Part shown: positions 50,901 through 60,046 of the stretch, one piece after another
Layout: the number at the start of each line of letters is the position of its first letter
Position numbering within the stretch: position 1 is the stretch's first letter
NCBI RefSeq assembly: GCF_023078355.1
Contig: NZ_CP095552.1
Location: 5,208,001 to 5,272,000 of the forward strand
Direction: 5' to 3'
Length of the DNA stretch: 64,000 nucleotides
Source of the DNA: Gordonia hongkongensis
GTDB lineage: Bacteria > Actinomycetota > Actinomycetes > Mycobacteriales > Mycobacteriaceae
The notes under the pieces: model-generated
The model's database searches: none
Told to the model about the DNA's origin: nothing
The model's input: the letters and a program-made list of their open reading frames with translations, nothing else
Program-made: the position numbers and the translations under genes

Positions 50901-52235
50901 GTGAACAGCACCCAGGTGACCCGTGACCAACGCGGGTGGTCGGTGTTCGTCCACTCCCTCCGTTCCTCGCCGGGACTAGGCCGGTTGTTGTCGGTCCGGT
51001 TGTCCAGTCAGATCACCGACGGGATCTTCCAGGCCGCGCTGGTCGGCAGCATCCTGTTCAACCCCGAGCGCCATGCGGATCCGCTCGCGGTGGCCGGTGG
51101 CCTCGCGGTGCTGCTGCTGCCGTATTCGCTCATCGGCCCGTTCGCGGGCGCGTTGCTCGACCACTGGGATCGACGCAACGTCCTCCTGTACGCGAACCTG
51201 CTGCGCGGGCTGATTATCGGGCTCGTCGCACTGGCCGTCGCCTCCGGCGCACCCGATGTCGTGGTGCTGATCTCCGCCCTCGCCGCGACGGGTGCGAGCC
51301 GGTTCGTGGCGGCCGGACTGTCGGCCGGACTGCCGCACGTCGCGCGGCGTGAGGTGCTGGTCGCCACCAATGCGTTGTTCACCACGTTGGGCGGCGCGAT
51401 GCTCACGGTCGGTCTCGGCATCACCCTGGGACTCCGCGCGATCTTCGGCGACGACAACGTGGGCAGTGCCCTCACGATGGTCGCCGGGATCGTGCTGGCC
51501 GTCGTCTCCGGCGGGCTGGCGCATCGGTTCCGACCGCTGCAACTCGGTCCCGACGAGCCCGACGACCCGGGTCGTTCGGCCGTGCACGCGGTCTCGGTCG
51601 GACTCTGGCACGGTGCGCGCGCCGTCGTCCACCACAAGACCGTGGCCGCCGCGTTGTCGGCTATCGGGGCCCACCGGCTGGTGTTCGGGATGAACACGCT
51701 GATGATCCTGGTGCTGACGCGCCAGATGGGTCCCGGCGACGGGGTCGACCGCGTCAGCGTGGTCATCGGTTTCACCGGCGCGGGGGCGCTTCTCGCCGCG
51801 GTCATCACGCCGATCGCGGTGGCACGGGTGGGCCGGTACGTGACGCTGCTCGTCGCGCTGGCCGTCGGGGCGGTCGCCGAGATGTCCGTGCTCAGCTTCG
51901 ACTTCGCGGTGATCTGCGGGTCGGCGTTCGTACTCGGACTCATCGGGCAGATCGCCAAGTTGTGTGGCGACGTGGCGATGCAGGTCGATGTCGACGACGC
52001 CGTGCGCGGACAGGTGTTCTCGGTGCAGGACGCGGTGTTCAACATCGCCTACGTGGGTGCGGTGACCGTCGCGGCGCTCGCAATCCCCGACGACGGCCGG
52101 GCGGTCGGGCTCGTCGTGCTCGGGGTGGTGCTGTACCTGCTCGGAATGCTCGTGGTGCGCCTCCTGCATCCGCGTGGGCACTGGTCCGCCGAGCCCACGA
52201 CGGTGCGGCCCAGCGTCACCGACCCCGCCGCGTGA
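50901..52235 (+). CDS. MFS transporter (Rv0037c-like)
   Basis: A 444-residue MFS protein with about twelve helices. It has SSQITDGIFQAALVGSILFN and PYSLIGPFAGALLDHWDRRN (motif A-like loop) near the N terminus. A long central loop (PDEPDDPGRSAVHAVSVGLW) separates the halves. The second half contains GFTGAGALLAAVITPIAVAR and DAVFNIAYVGAVTVAALAIP. The substrate is unknown. GTG 50901 lies 6 bases after TAGGCT. It is divergent from the YqgE gene, and its 3' end overlaps the convergent Ca-repeat gene by 20 bases. Confidence 0.87.
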   Translation: MNSTQVTRDQRGWSVFVHSLRSSPGLGRLLSVRLSSQITDGIFQAALVGSILFNPERHADPLAVAGGLAVLLLPYSLIGPFAGALLDHWDRRNVLLYANLLRGLIIGLVALAVASGAPDVVVLISALAATGASRFVAAGLSAGLPHVARREVLVATNALFTTLGGAMLTVGLGITLGLRAIFGDDNVGSALTMVAGIVLAVVSGGLAHRFRPLQLGPDEPDDPGRSAVHAVSVGLWHGARAVVHHKTVAAALSAIGAHRLVFGMNTLMILVLTRQMGPGDGVDRVSVVIGFTGAGALLAAVITPIAVARVGRYVTLLVALAVGAVAEMSVLSFDFAVICGSAFVLGLIGQIAKLCGDVAMQVDVDDAVRGQVFSVQDAVFNIAYVGAVTVAALAIPDDGRAVGLVVLGVVLYLLGMLVVRLLHPRGHWSAEPTTVRPSVTDPAA

Positions 52236-52773
52236 ACCGCGGGTCCCGGTTGTCATAGGCGGCGTCGGCCACGCCGTCCGCATCCAGGTCCACCAGCACC
52301 ACATCGTGGCCGCCGTCCGCGTCGGAGTCGACGTAGAGTCGTTCGCCGACGATCCGGCCGCCCCGGTCGGCGCCGATGATCTCGGCATCGGGATCACCGT
52401 CGTCGTCGAGGTCGACCCGGGTGACCTGCGCTGCCGGGGGCTGCGGAGTCCGCTCGGGGACGTCGCGCCGCGGCAGTTGTTCGCCGGCGAGATCGGCTCG
52501 CGCGACGGGCCGGTCCCAGAGACCGGCACCGGAGTCGCGGTAGTAGGCGTCGGGCTCGCCGTCGTCATCGGTGTCGAGCGCGGCGACGTCGGCGACACCG
52601 TCGGCGTCGGTGTCCCACATCGCGTCATCACGACGACCGTCGCCGTCGAAGTCGAGCCGGATCGCGTCGAAGAGATCCGACCGCGGTTCCCCGAGCGCGA
52701 GGTCGGCGGCCCCGGACCAGCGCGTCGTCGGACCGTCGCCGGTCCCGAAGAAATACTCGATCGCCGGGTCCAT
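52216..52773 (-). CDS. Asp-rich protein with six DxDxDGxxD calcium-type repeats
   Basis: A 185-residue protein with six copies of a DxDxDGxxD loop: DFDGDGRRDD, DTDADGVADV, DTDDDGEPDA, DLDDDGDPDA, DSDADGGHDV and DLDADGVADA. Such loops bind Ca2+ in dockerin, thrombospondin and FG-GAP-like proteins. The N-terminal 35 residues (DPAIEYFFGTGDGPTTRWSG) lack a signal peptide, so it is probably cytosolic unless exported otherwise. No ribosome site is evident and the long frame continuing upstream is the shadow of the EgtE-like gene. It overlaps the convergent MFS gene at its 3' end. Confidence 0.7.
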   Translation of the reverse strand: MDPAIEYFFGTGDGPTTRWSGAADLALGEPRSDLFDAIRLDFDGDGRRDDAMWDTDADGVADVAALDTDDDGEPDAYYRDSGAGLWDRPVARADLAGEQLPRRDVPERTPQPPAAQVTRVDLDDDGDPDAEIIGADRGGRIVGERLYVDSDADGGHDVVLVDLDADGVADAAYDNRDPRFTRRGR

Positions 52774-52880
52774 GAGGTCTTGGACGCACCGGGGCCCAAT
52801 CCGGTTCCCATCGATCGGTTCCCAGCGCCCGGGTTCCCGCTGTGCGGTTCCCGATGGGTGTGGACACCTCGACCACCCGG

Positions 52881-52886
52881 TAGGTT
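52881..52886 (+). promoter_or_regulatory. -10 element of leaderless egtE-like gene
   Basis: TAGGTT lies 7 bases before ATG 52894. Confidence 0.45.
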
Positions 52887-52893
52887 GTGGCCC

Positions 52894-53985
52894 ATGTACG
52901 TCAGCGATCTCGGCGAGCAGTGGCATGCGGCCCGGCTCGAACCAGCCCTGGCACATCTCGACTCTGCTTCGGCGGGCCGCTCGTCGTACGCACTGATCGG
53001 CGCGATGACCGCGCACCTCTGGCGGGAGACCGAACGCGGGTCGTATGTCGCCGCCGACGACCGCGCCGAGGAGATCGCGCGCGACACAAGGAATCTCGCT
53101 GCCCTGATCGGACACACCGGCGACGAGGTGGTCTTCCGTGAGAGCGCCCGCGCCGCTCTGCGCGCCCTCCTCACCAACTGGAGCCTGCCCGTCACATCGA
53201 CCGTGTGGGTGGCGAAGAACGAGTTCGGGCCCAACCTCGAGGAGTTCGAGCGCCGCGGGTACGCGGTACGGACCATGCCCGACGGGGACGTCTACGGTCA
53301 CGTCGACACCGACGCGCTCGAGAACATGCTGCAGTTCGAGCAGCCCGACTTCATCCACGTCTGCCACATCGGCTCGATGTCCGGTGTGGTGCAGCCGGTC
53401 ACGCGGATCGTCGAACTCGCGCATCGGGCCGGTGTGCCCGTCGTGGTGGACATGGCGCAGTCGGTCGGTCACGTCCCCACCGTCACCGGTGCCGACGTCG
53501 TCTACGGCACCAGCCGCAAGTGGCTCACCGGCCCGCGTGGCGTCGGGTTCGTCGCGGTGCGTCGAGACTCGTTGCGGCCGGTACGAATCGACGGTTCCGA
53601 GGCATTCATCGCCGGTCGCCTCGGACTCGGTGTCGCGGTCCGCGAGTTGCTCGAGATCGGCCAGCAGCGCGTCTTCCGCGAACTCGCGAAGATCGGCCGG
53701 GTCACCCGCGAACGACTCCACGGCATCGCGAGCTGGGAGGTCCTCGAACCGCTCGACGAGCCGTCGGCGATCATCACCCTCGCACCACCGCCCGGATGGC
53801 AGTTCGACGACGTCGCCGCGGCCCGCGACAAACTGCTGTCACTCGGTGTCCTGGTCACCGCCGCGGACACCTGGCGCGCACCGCTGGCGACCGAGCATCC
53901 GGTGCTCCGGATCAGCCCGCACCTCGACGTACGCCGGTCCGAACTCGACCGCGTCGCAGACACATTGCGCACGATGGGTTACTGA
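52894..53985 (+). CDS. Class V aminotransferase-fold PLP enzyme, EgtE-like
   Basis: A 363-residue PLP-dependent enzyme of the aminotransferase class V (cysteine desulfurase) fold. ALAHLDSASAGRSSYALIGA opens the protein. The cofactor aspartate is in VVVDMAQSVGH and the PLP lysine in YGTSRKWLTGPRGVGF. The pattern, with its short N terminus and VAADDRAEEIARDTRNLAAL, is close to EgtE, which splits hercynylcysteine sulfoxide in ergothioneine synthesis. No egtABCD genes are in the window, so another C-S lyase or epimerase role is possible. ATG lies 7 bases after TAGGTT. Convergent with glpD. Confidence 0.75.
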   Translation: MYVSDLGEQWHAARLEPALAHLDSASAGRSSYALIGAMTAHLWRETERGSYVAADDRAEEIARDTRNLAALIGHTGDEVVFRESARAALRALLTNWSLPVTSTVWVAKNEFGPNLEEFERRGYAVRTMPDGDVYGHVDTDALENMLQFEQPDFIHVCHIGSMSGVVQPVTRIVELAHRAGVPVVVDMAQSVGHVPTVTGADVVYGTSRKWLTGPRGVGFVAVRRDSLRPVRIDGSEAFIAGRLGLGVAVRELLEIGQQRVFRELAKIGRVTRERLHGIASWEVLEPLDEPSAIITLAPPPGWQFDDVAAARDKLLSLGVLVTAADTWRAPLATEHPVLRISPHLDVRRSELDRVADTLRTMGY

Positions 53986-53997
53986 CGCCGAGCAAGC

Positions 53998-55518
<1,521 letters not shown>

Positions 55519-55551
55519 CAGAGTCGCACCGCGGGACCGGCGCTCACGACG

Positions 55552-56148
55552 TCATCCGTCGACGCCCGCGCCGGCCGGACGCAGATACCCGGCCAGCATC
55601 TCGTGCAACTCGGTGCTCCAGCCCTCGGCGATGATGTCGGAGACCAGTGCCCCGGACTGGAGGAACGACTGCGCGATCAGCAGCACCATCGCCGCCATCC
55701 GTTTGGCGTCACCCGCCCGGACGTGGCGCCGTTCCTGGGCCTGCGACAGCATGTCCGAGAGAATCGCGAGCGCCCCTTGCTGACTCGTACCGAGACGCTC
55801 GAAGACGTACGGCGCCATGAAGTCTCGCTGCTCGCGCCACAGCGAGGCGATCAGTTCGTCGTCGCGGAGCGCGCCGACGACCGCGACCACCCGATCGACC
55901 AGCGCATCCAGATCGGCGGGTTCGCCTCGTCCGCCGATCGCGTCCTCGACGACTCCCAGGACCTCGCGGGTCAACAGCCCGCGGATGATCTCGTTGATGT
56001 CGGGCCACCGGCGGTACACCGTCGGTCGACTGACACCTGCTTGTCGGGCCACCTCGGAGACAGTCACCTTGCGTCCGCCGCTACGCAGCAGACAGCTCCG
56101 TGCCGCATCCAGAACGAGATCCCCGATCTCCTCGTTACGGATTGCCAT
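55552..56148 (-). CDS. TetR-family regulator upstream of glpD
   Basis: A 198-residue TetR protein. The helix-turn-helix is KVTVSEVARQAGVSRPTVYR at residues about 27-46, followed by RWPDINEIIRGLL and a C-terminal helical ligand domain with MVLLIAQSFLQSGALV. MAIRNEEIGD is taken as the start; an ATG four codons upstream is possible. It probably represses itself and glpD, and perhaps the divergent lipid kinase gene. TGTAAC direct repeats, 8 bases apart, lie in the 49-base gap. The ligand may be a fatty acyl or glycerol compound (inference). Confidence 0.85.
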   Translation of the reverse strand: MAIRNEEIGDLVLDAARSCLLRSGGRKVTVSEVARQAGVSRPTVYRRWPDINEIIRGLLTREVLGVVEDAIGGRGEPADLDALVDRVVAVVGALRDDELIASLWREQRDFMAPYVFERLGTSQQGALAILSDMLSQAQERRHVRAGDAKRMAAMVLLIAQSFLQSGALVSDIIAEGWSTELHEMLAGYLRPAGAGVDG

Positions 56149-56152
56149 GATG

Positions 56153-56166
56153 TGTAACACTGTAAC
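56153..56166. promoter_or_regulatory. TGTAAC direct repeat, candidate TetR site
   Basis: TGTAAC-ac-TGTAAC lies 5 bases before the tetR ATG and 31 bases before the divergent lipid kinase start, so a bound regulator could affect both. Confidence 0.4.
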
Positions 56167-56197
56167 GGATCACTTGAACGGCGGGGGGCCGACTCAT

Positions 56198-57106
56198 ATG
56201 ACTATCGAACACGCCACACTCGTGGCCACTCCGTACGCACGGCACGGAACGGGCCTGCGCGTCGCCCACGACGCCGCAGAACTGCTGCGTGCCCGCGGCG
56301 TGGAGGTGGAGATCATCGTGGGCGAGGACATCGCCGACGCCGCCGATCTCGCCGGCAAGGCTGCCCGGGGGGACACCGACGTCCTCGTCGTCGTGGGGGG
56401 CGACGGCACGGTGCGTCTGACGGTGGAGGCCACGATCGGGTCGGGCAAGCCGCTGGCCGTCGTCCCGGCCGGGAGCGGGAACGACTTCGCCCGCAACCTC
56501 GGCATCCCACTGGATCCGGCCGACGCCGTCGAGGTCATCCTGGCCGGCCACCGGCGACCCATCGACCTCGGCCGGGTCAGCTTCCCGGACGGGCAGACCG
56601 CGCTGTTCAGCACGGTCGCCGCCACCGGGTTCGACGCCGCGGTCACCGCGCGGGCCATCGACATGCGCCGGCCGCGCGGACAGTCCCGGTACACGATCGC
56701 GGCGCTCCTCGAACTACTCGCTCTGCGGTCGCGTCACTACCAGGTCCGCGTCGACGACCAGGCCGTCGAATCCGACCTCATCTTCGCCGCGATCGGCAAC
56801 ACCACGTCGTACGGCGGTGGCATGAAGATCACGCCGCAGGCGTCGATCACCGACGGCCGGCTCGACGTGACCCTCGCGCTCAACCCACCGCGGCTGGCAC
56901 GTTGGACGATTGCGCGCGTCTTCCCGAAGGTGTTCTCGGGCAAGCACATCGACAGTCCGAACGTCCGGACCATGCGCGGCGCGGAGGTCGAGCTGTACTG
57001 CGATCCGCCGGCCCTCGTGTCGGTCGACGGTGACCTCGTCGGCGAGCTGCCGGCGGTCTTCGAGGCGGTACCGCACGCGATCGAGGTGTTCGCGCCGGCG
57101 AGCTGA
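56198..57106 (+). CDS. Diacylglycerol kinase-family lipid kinase
   Basis: A 302-residue DAGK-catalytic-domain protein. The ATP-binding GGDGT is in LVVVGGDGTVRLTVEA, with PAGSGNDFARNLGI next and the second-domain landmarks TGFDAAVTARAIDMR and GGGMKITPQASITDGRLDV. The C-terminal EVELYCDPPALVSVDGDLVG is also typical. It phosphorylates diacylglycerol or a related lipid at the membrane face. A G-rich stretch (GGGGGG) lies 10 bases before the ATG. Divergent from tetR-glpD and convergent with pcnA. Confidence 0.9.
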   Translation: MTIEHATLVATPYARHGTGLRVAHDAAELLRARGVEVEIIVGEDIADAADLAGKAARGDTDVLVVVGGDGTVRLTVEATIGSGKPLAVVPAGSGNDFARNLGIPLDPADAVEVILAGHRRPIDLGRVSFPDGQTALFSTVAATGFDAAVTARAIDMRRPRGQSRYTIAALLELLALRSRHYQVRVDDQAVESDLIFAAIGNTTSYGGGMKITPQASITDGRLDVTLALNPPRLARWTIARVFPKVFSGKHIDSPNVRTMRGAEVELYCDPPALVSVDGDLVGELPAVFEAVPHAIEVFAPAS

Positions 57107-57130
57107 AACGCCCGGGGCGTCTCGCAGTCC

Positions 57131-58651
57131 TCACTGACCGCTGCGCGCCGCCCACCATTCGCGAAGGGCATCCTCGGCTTCGTCGCGGCTGAGCGGTCCA
57201 CGGTCCAGGCGTAGCTCCTTCAGATGACGCCACGCCTGTCCGACGATCGGACCGGGCGGCACGCCGAGGAGTTCCATGATCGCGTTGCCGTCGAGGTCGG
57301 GCCGGACCTTCTCGAGATCCTCGGCCGCCTGTAGGTCGGCGATCCGCTGCTCGAGACTGTCGTAGTTCTGCTGCAGCCGCCGGGCGCGCCGCTTGTTGCG
57401 GGTGGTGCAGTCGGCGCGCACCAGCTTGTTCAGCTTGTCGAGTAGGGGACCGGCATCGGTGACGTACCGGCGGACGGCCGAGTCGGTCCACGCGCCGTCT
57501 CCGTAACCGTGGAAGCGCAGGTGCAGGAAGACCAGCTGCGCCACGTCGGACACCACCGCCTTCGGATACTTGAGTGCCCGCATCCGTTTGCGCACCATCT
57601 TCGCGCCCACGACCTCGTGGTGATGAAAGCTGACGCCACCCCCCGGTTCGTGCCGCCGCGTCGCGGGTTTGCCGATGTCGTGCAACAGGGCCGCCCAGCG
57701 CAGCACCAGGTCCGGATCGCCGTCCTCGAGATCGATGGCCTGGCGGAGCACGGTCAGGGAGTGCTGATAGACGTCCTTGTGCTGGTGGTGCTCGTCGATG
57801 GTGAGCTTCATGCCGGGCACCTCGGGCAGCACCCGCTCGGCCAGACCGGTCTCGACCATGGCGTCGATCGCCTCGATCGGGAACTCGCCGCAGATCAGTT
57901 TGTCCAGCTCGGTGCGGATGCGTTCGACGGTGATGCGTTCGATCTCACCGTTCATGTCGGTAATCGCCTGCCACACGCGCGGCGCGAGCCGGAATCCCAG
58001 CTGGGAGACGAACCGGACGGCGCGCAGCATCCGGAGCGGGTCGTCGCCGAAGGACTGTGCAGGCGTGGCGGGGGTGTCGATGACCCCGGCCAGCAGGGCG
58101 GTCATCCCGTCGAGCGGGTCCCGGAAGTCCTGGGCGCCCGCCGAGCCGATCCGGACCGCCATCGCGTTGACGGTGAAGTCCCGTCGGATCAGGTCGTCGT
58201 CGAGGGTCTTGCCGAAGGTGACCTCGGGATTGCGGCTGACCTGGTCATACGAGTCCGCGCGGAACGTCGTGATCTCGATCAGGTGGTCGCCCTTGCGGAC
58301 CCCGACCGTGCCGAACTCGATGCCGACGTCCCAGAACGCGTCGGCCCAGCCGCGGAGGAGCTGCGACACCGTTTCCGGGCGCGCATCGGTCGTGAAGTCG
58401 AGGTCGTTGCCCAGACGCCCGAGAACCGCGTCGCGCACCGAGCCGCCCACCAGGTACAGCTCGTGGCCGGCGGTCTCGAACAGCTTGCCGAGGGGCACGA
58501 GGACGTCGTCGAGGTCGCGCAGTGCGATCGCCGCGGCGGCGAGCAGGCGGGTGCGCCGTTCCGGGTCCGCCGAGTGCACCTGGTCCGGCTGGGCTGCCCC
58601 ATTCCGGAATGGCCCAGACGCCGCCGCACCGGACGAGGAAGTGTCGTTCAC
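57131..58651 (-). CDS. pcnA: CCA tRNA nucleotidyltransferase
   Basis: A 506-residue class II nucleotidyltransferase with an HD domain. The head domain shows YLVGGSVRDAVLGRLGNDLD and DFTTDA, with the metal aspartates, then RRDFTVNAMAVRI and a nucleotide-choosing neck. The HD domain has RWAALLHDIGKPATR and FHHHEVVGAKM. It adds or repairs the 3'-CCA of tRNAs. GTG 58651 was chosen because TAGGGT lies 8 bases upstream and the longer frame enters the divergent promoter. Followed by the mutT4-like gene in divergent orientation, as Rv3907c/Rv3908 in M. tuberculosis. Confidence 0.95.
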   Translation of the reverse strand: MNDTSSSGAAASGPFRNGAAQPDQVHSADPERRTRLLAAAAIALRDLDDVLVPLGKLFETAGHELYLVGGSVRDAVLGRLGNDLDFTTDARPETVSQLLRGWADAFWDVGIEFGTVGVRKGDHLIEITTFRADSYDQVSRNPEVTFGKTLDDDLIRRDFTVNAMAVRIGSAGAQDFRDPLDGMTALLAGVIDTPATPAQSFGDDPLRMLRAVRFVSQLGFRLAPRVWQAITDMNGEIERITVERIRTELDKLICGEFPIEAIDAMVETGLAERVLPEVPGMKLTIDEHHQHKDVYQHSLTVLRQAIDLEDGDPDLVLRWAALLHDIGKPATRRHEPGGGVSFHHHEVVGAKMVRKRMRALKYPKAVVSDVAQLVFLHLRFHGYGDGAWTDSAVRRYVTDAGPLLDKLNKLVRADCTTRNKRRARRLQQNYDSLEQRIADLQAAEDLEKVRPDLDGNAIMELLGVPPGPIVGQAWRHLKELRLDRGPLSRDEAEDALREWWAARSGQ

Positions 58652-58801
58652 GGCTTGCCACCCTACCGTCGTGACCCGCGACGACGACGCCGCACAGCTC
58701 GTCGGCGACGACTCATACACCCCCGGCGCACTCGCGACACTGCGAATCCACAACCTACGCGCCCTCGGAGGCGTCCGGACAAACTGCAGGTGACCAGCCG
58801 C

Positions 58802-58807
58802 TAGCAT
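58802..58807 (+). promoter_or_regulatory. -10 element of leaderless NUDIX gene
   Basis: TAGCAT lies 6 bases before GTG 58814. Confidence 0.5.
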
Positions 58808-58813
58808 CGTGGA

Positions 58814-60046
58814 GTGTCCACCGATTCCTCGACCAACCCTTCAGACGTCAGCGGCGTCTCGTCGGGTGCGCACGGTGAGGGTGGCGGACAAGGCGAGCAG
58901 AATGCCTCCGGCCAGGGGCGTCGTGCCCGGCGCGGCCGACGCCGCCGGGGCCGGCGCAAGTCCGAGAACCGAGGTGCGGCGCCCGCTCACACCCCGACGG
59001 CGCACAGTCCGCACGGGCACAAACAGAGCGGTCATGCCCAACCCAAGAACAAGCAGCCGACTCCCGGCCAGGCGGGCTCGCGGCCGGGCCACAAACCGGG
59101 CTCGCCCAACCCGGCCTCCGAACCGGCACCCAGCACTCATCACCCGACTCCCAATGACCTCGCCCGCGCCCGGGCCGCCGATCCCGCGTGCCCGGATCCG
59201 GTCGAGGCCGAGCCCGTCGACAAGCTCCCGGTCGATCCCGATCGTGCGCGACCCCGCGTCACCCCGCCGAAGCCGTCGGACATGGTCGCCGTCAGCGCCA
59301 AGCTGACCAAGACCGGTCTGACCCAGGCCGGCGGCAAGGCGTCGAAGGGTCGACGGCGCACGGCGCGGGCGGACCGTGCGTCCGAACGCCCGGCTGCCGA
59401 CCGCGTCCATCCCGACCGCGCGGGCAACGAGAAACTCCGCACCGTGCGCGAGACCTCGGCAGGGGGGCTCGTCATCTCCGACCTCGACCTCCCCGTCGAC
59501 CAGTTGTCGGCCGCGCTCATCGGTCGCGTCGACCGTCGCGGCCGCACCATGTGGTCGCTGCCCAAGGGACACATCGAAACCGGCGAGACCGCCGAGCAGA
59601 CCGCCATCCGCGAGGTCGAGGAGGAGACCGGGATCCAGGGCACGGTGGTGGCCCCGCTCGGCAAGATCGACTACTGGTTCGTCAGCGAAGGTCGTCGGAT
59701 CCACAAGACCGTGCATCATTACCTGCTGCGGTGCACGGGCGGCGAGCTGTCCGACGCCGACTACGAGGTGTCCGAGGTGGCCTGGGTGCCGTTACACGAG
59801 CTCCCGCGTCGGCTCACGTACTCTGACGAGCGGCGACTCGCCCGGATGGCCCGGGGTGTGATCGCCGAACTCGCCGCCGACCCCACCCGGCTGGCCCAGT
59901 CCGAGGCCGACAGCATCCGTACCGAACCCAACGCCTATGAGAAAGCCGCCGCCGCGCGCAACCAGCGCCGCAACGAGCCACCGCCCCCGGTTCGTCCGCG
60001 CCGGCGCCGGCGCCGTCCACGACGGCCCGCGGCCGGCGATGGCTGA
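58814..60046 (+). CDS. NUDIX hydrolase (MutT4/Rv3908-like) with long disordered N terminus
   Basis: A 410-residue protein. The first ~210 residues are a low-complexity basic, Pro/Gly/Ala-rich segment ([20 protein letters not shown]). The NUDIX domain starts with [20 protein letters not shown] and holds a full Nudix box ([16 protein letters not shown] then VEEETGI), with all glutamates in place. A C-terminal basic tail ([17 protein letters not shown]) ends it. It hydrolyses nucleotide diphosphate derivatives; Rv3908 is the mutT4 homologue. GTG 58814 is leaderless-type. Eight bases overlap the next gene, coupling it to DUF6049 and murJ. The basic ends suggest nucleic-acid or membrane contact (inference). 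Confidence 0.9.
   Translation: MSTDSSTNPSDVSGVSSGAHGEGGGQGEQNASGQGRRARRGRRRRGRRKSENRGAAPAHTPTAHSPHGHKQSGHAQPKNKQPTPGQAGSRPGHKPGSPNPASEPAPSTHHPTPNDLARARAADPACPDPVEAEPVDKLPVDPDRARPRVTPPKPSDMVAVSAKLTKTGLTQAGGKASKGRRRTARADRASERPAADRVHPDRAGNEKLRTVRETSAGGLVISDLDLPVDQLSAALIGRVDRRGRTMWSLPKGHIETGETAEQTAIREVEEETGIQGTVVAPLGKIDYWFVSEGRRIHKTVHHYLLRCTGGELSDADYEVSEVAWVPLHELPRRLTYSDERRLARMARGVIAELAADPTRLAQSEADSIRTEPNAYEKAAAARNQRRNEPPPPVRPRRRRRRPRRPAAGDG

Noticed and set aside
57108..57120. ACGCCC/GGGCGT palindrome between the lipid kinase and pcnA stops
   Set aside because: The loop would be a single base, so it cannot form a normal terminator hairpin.
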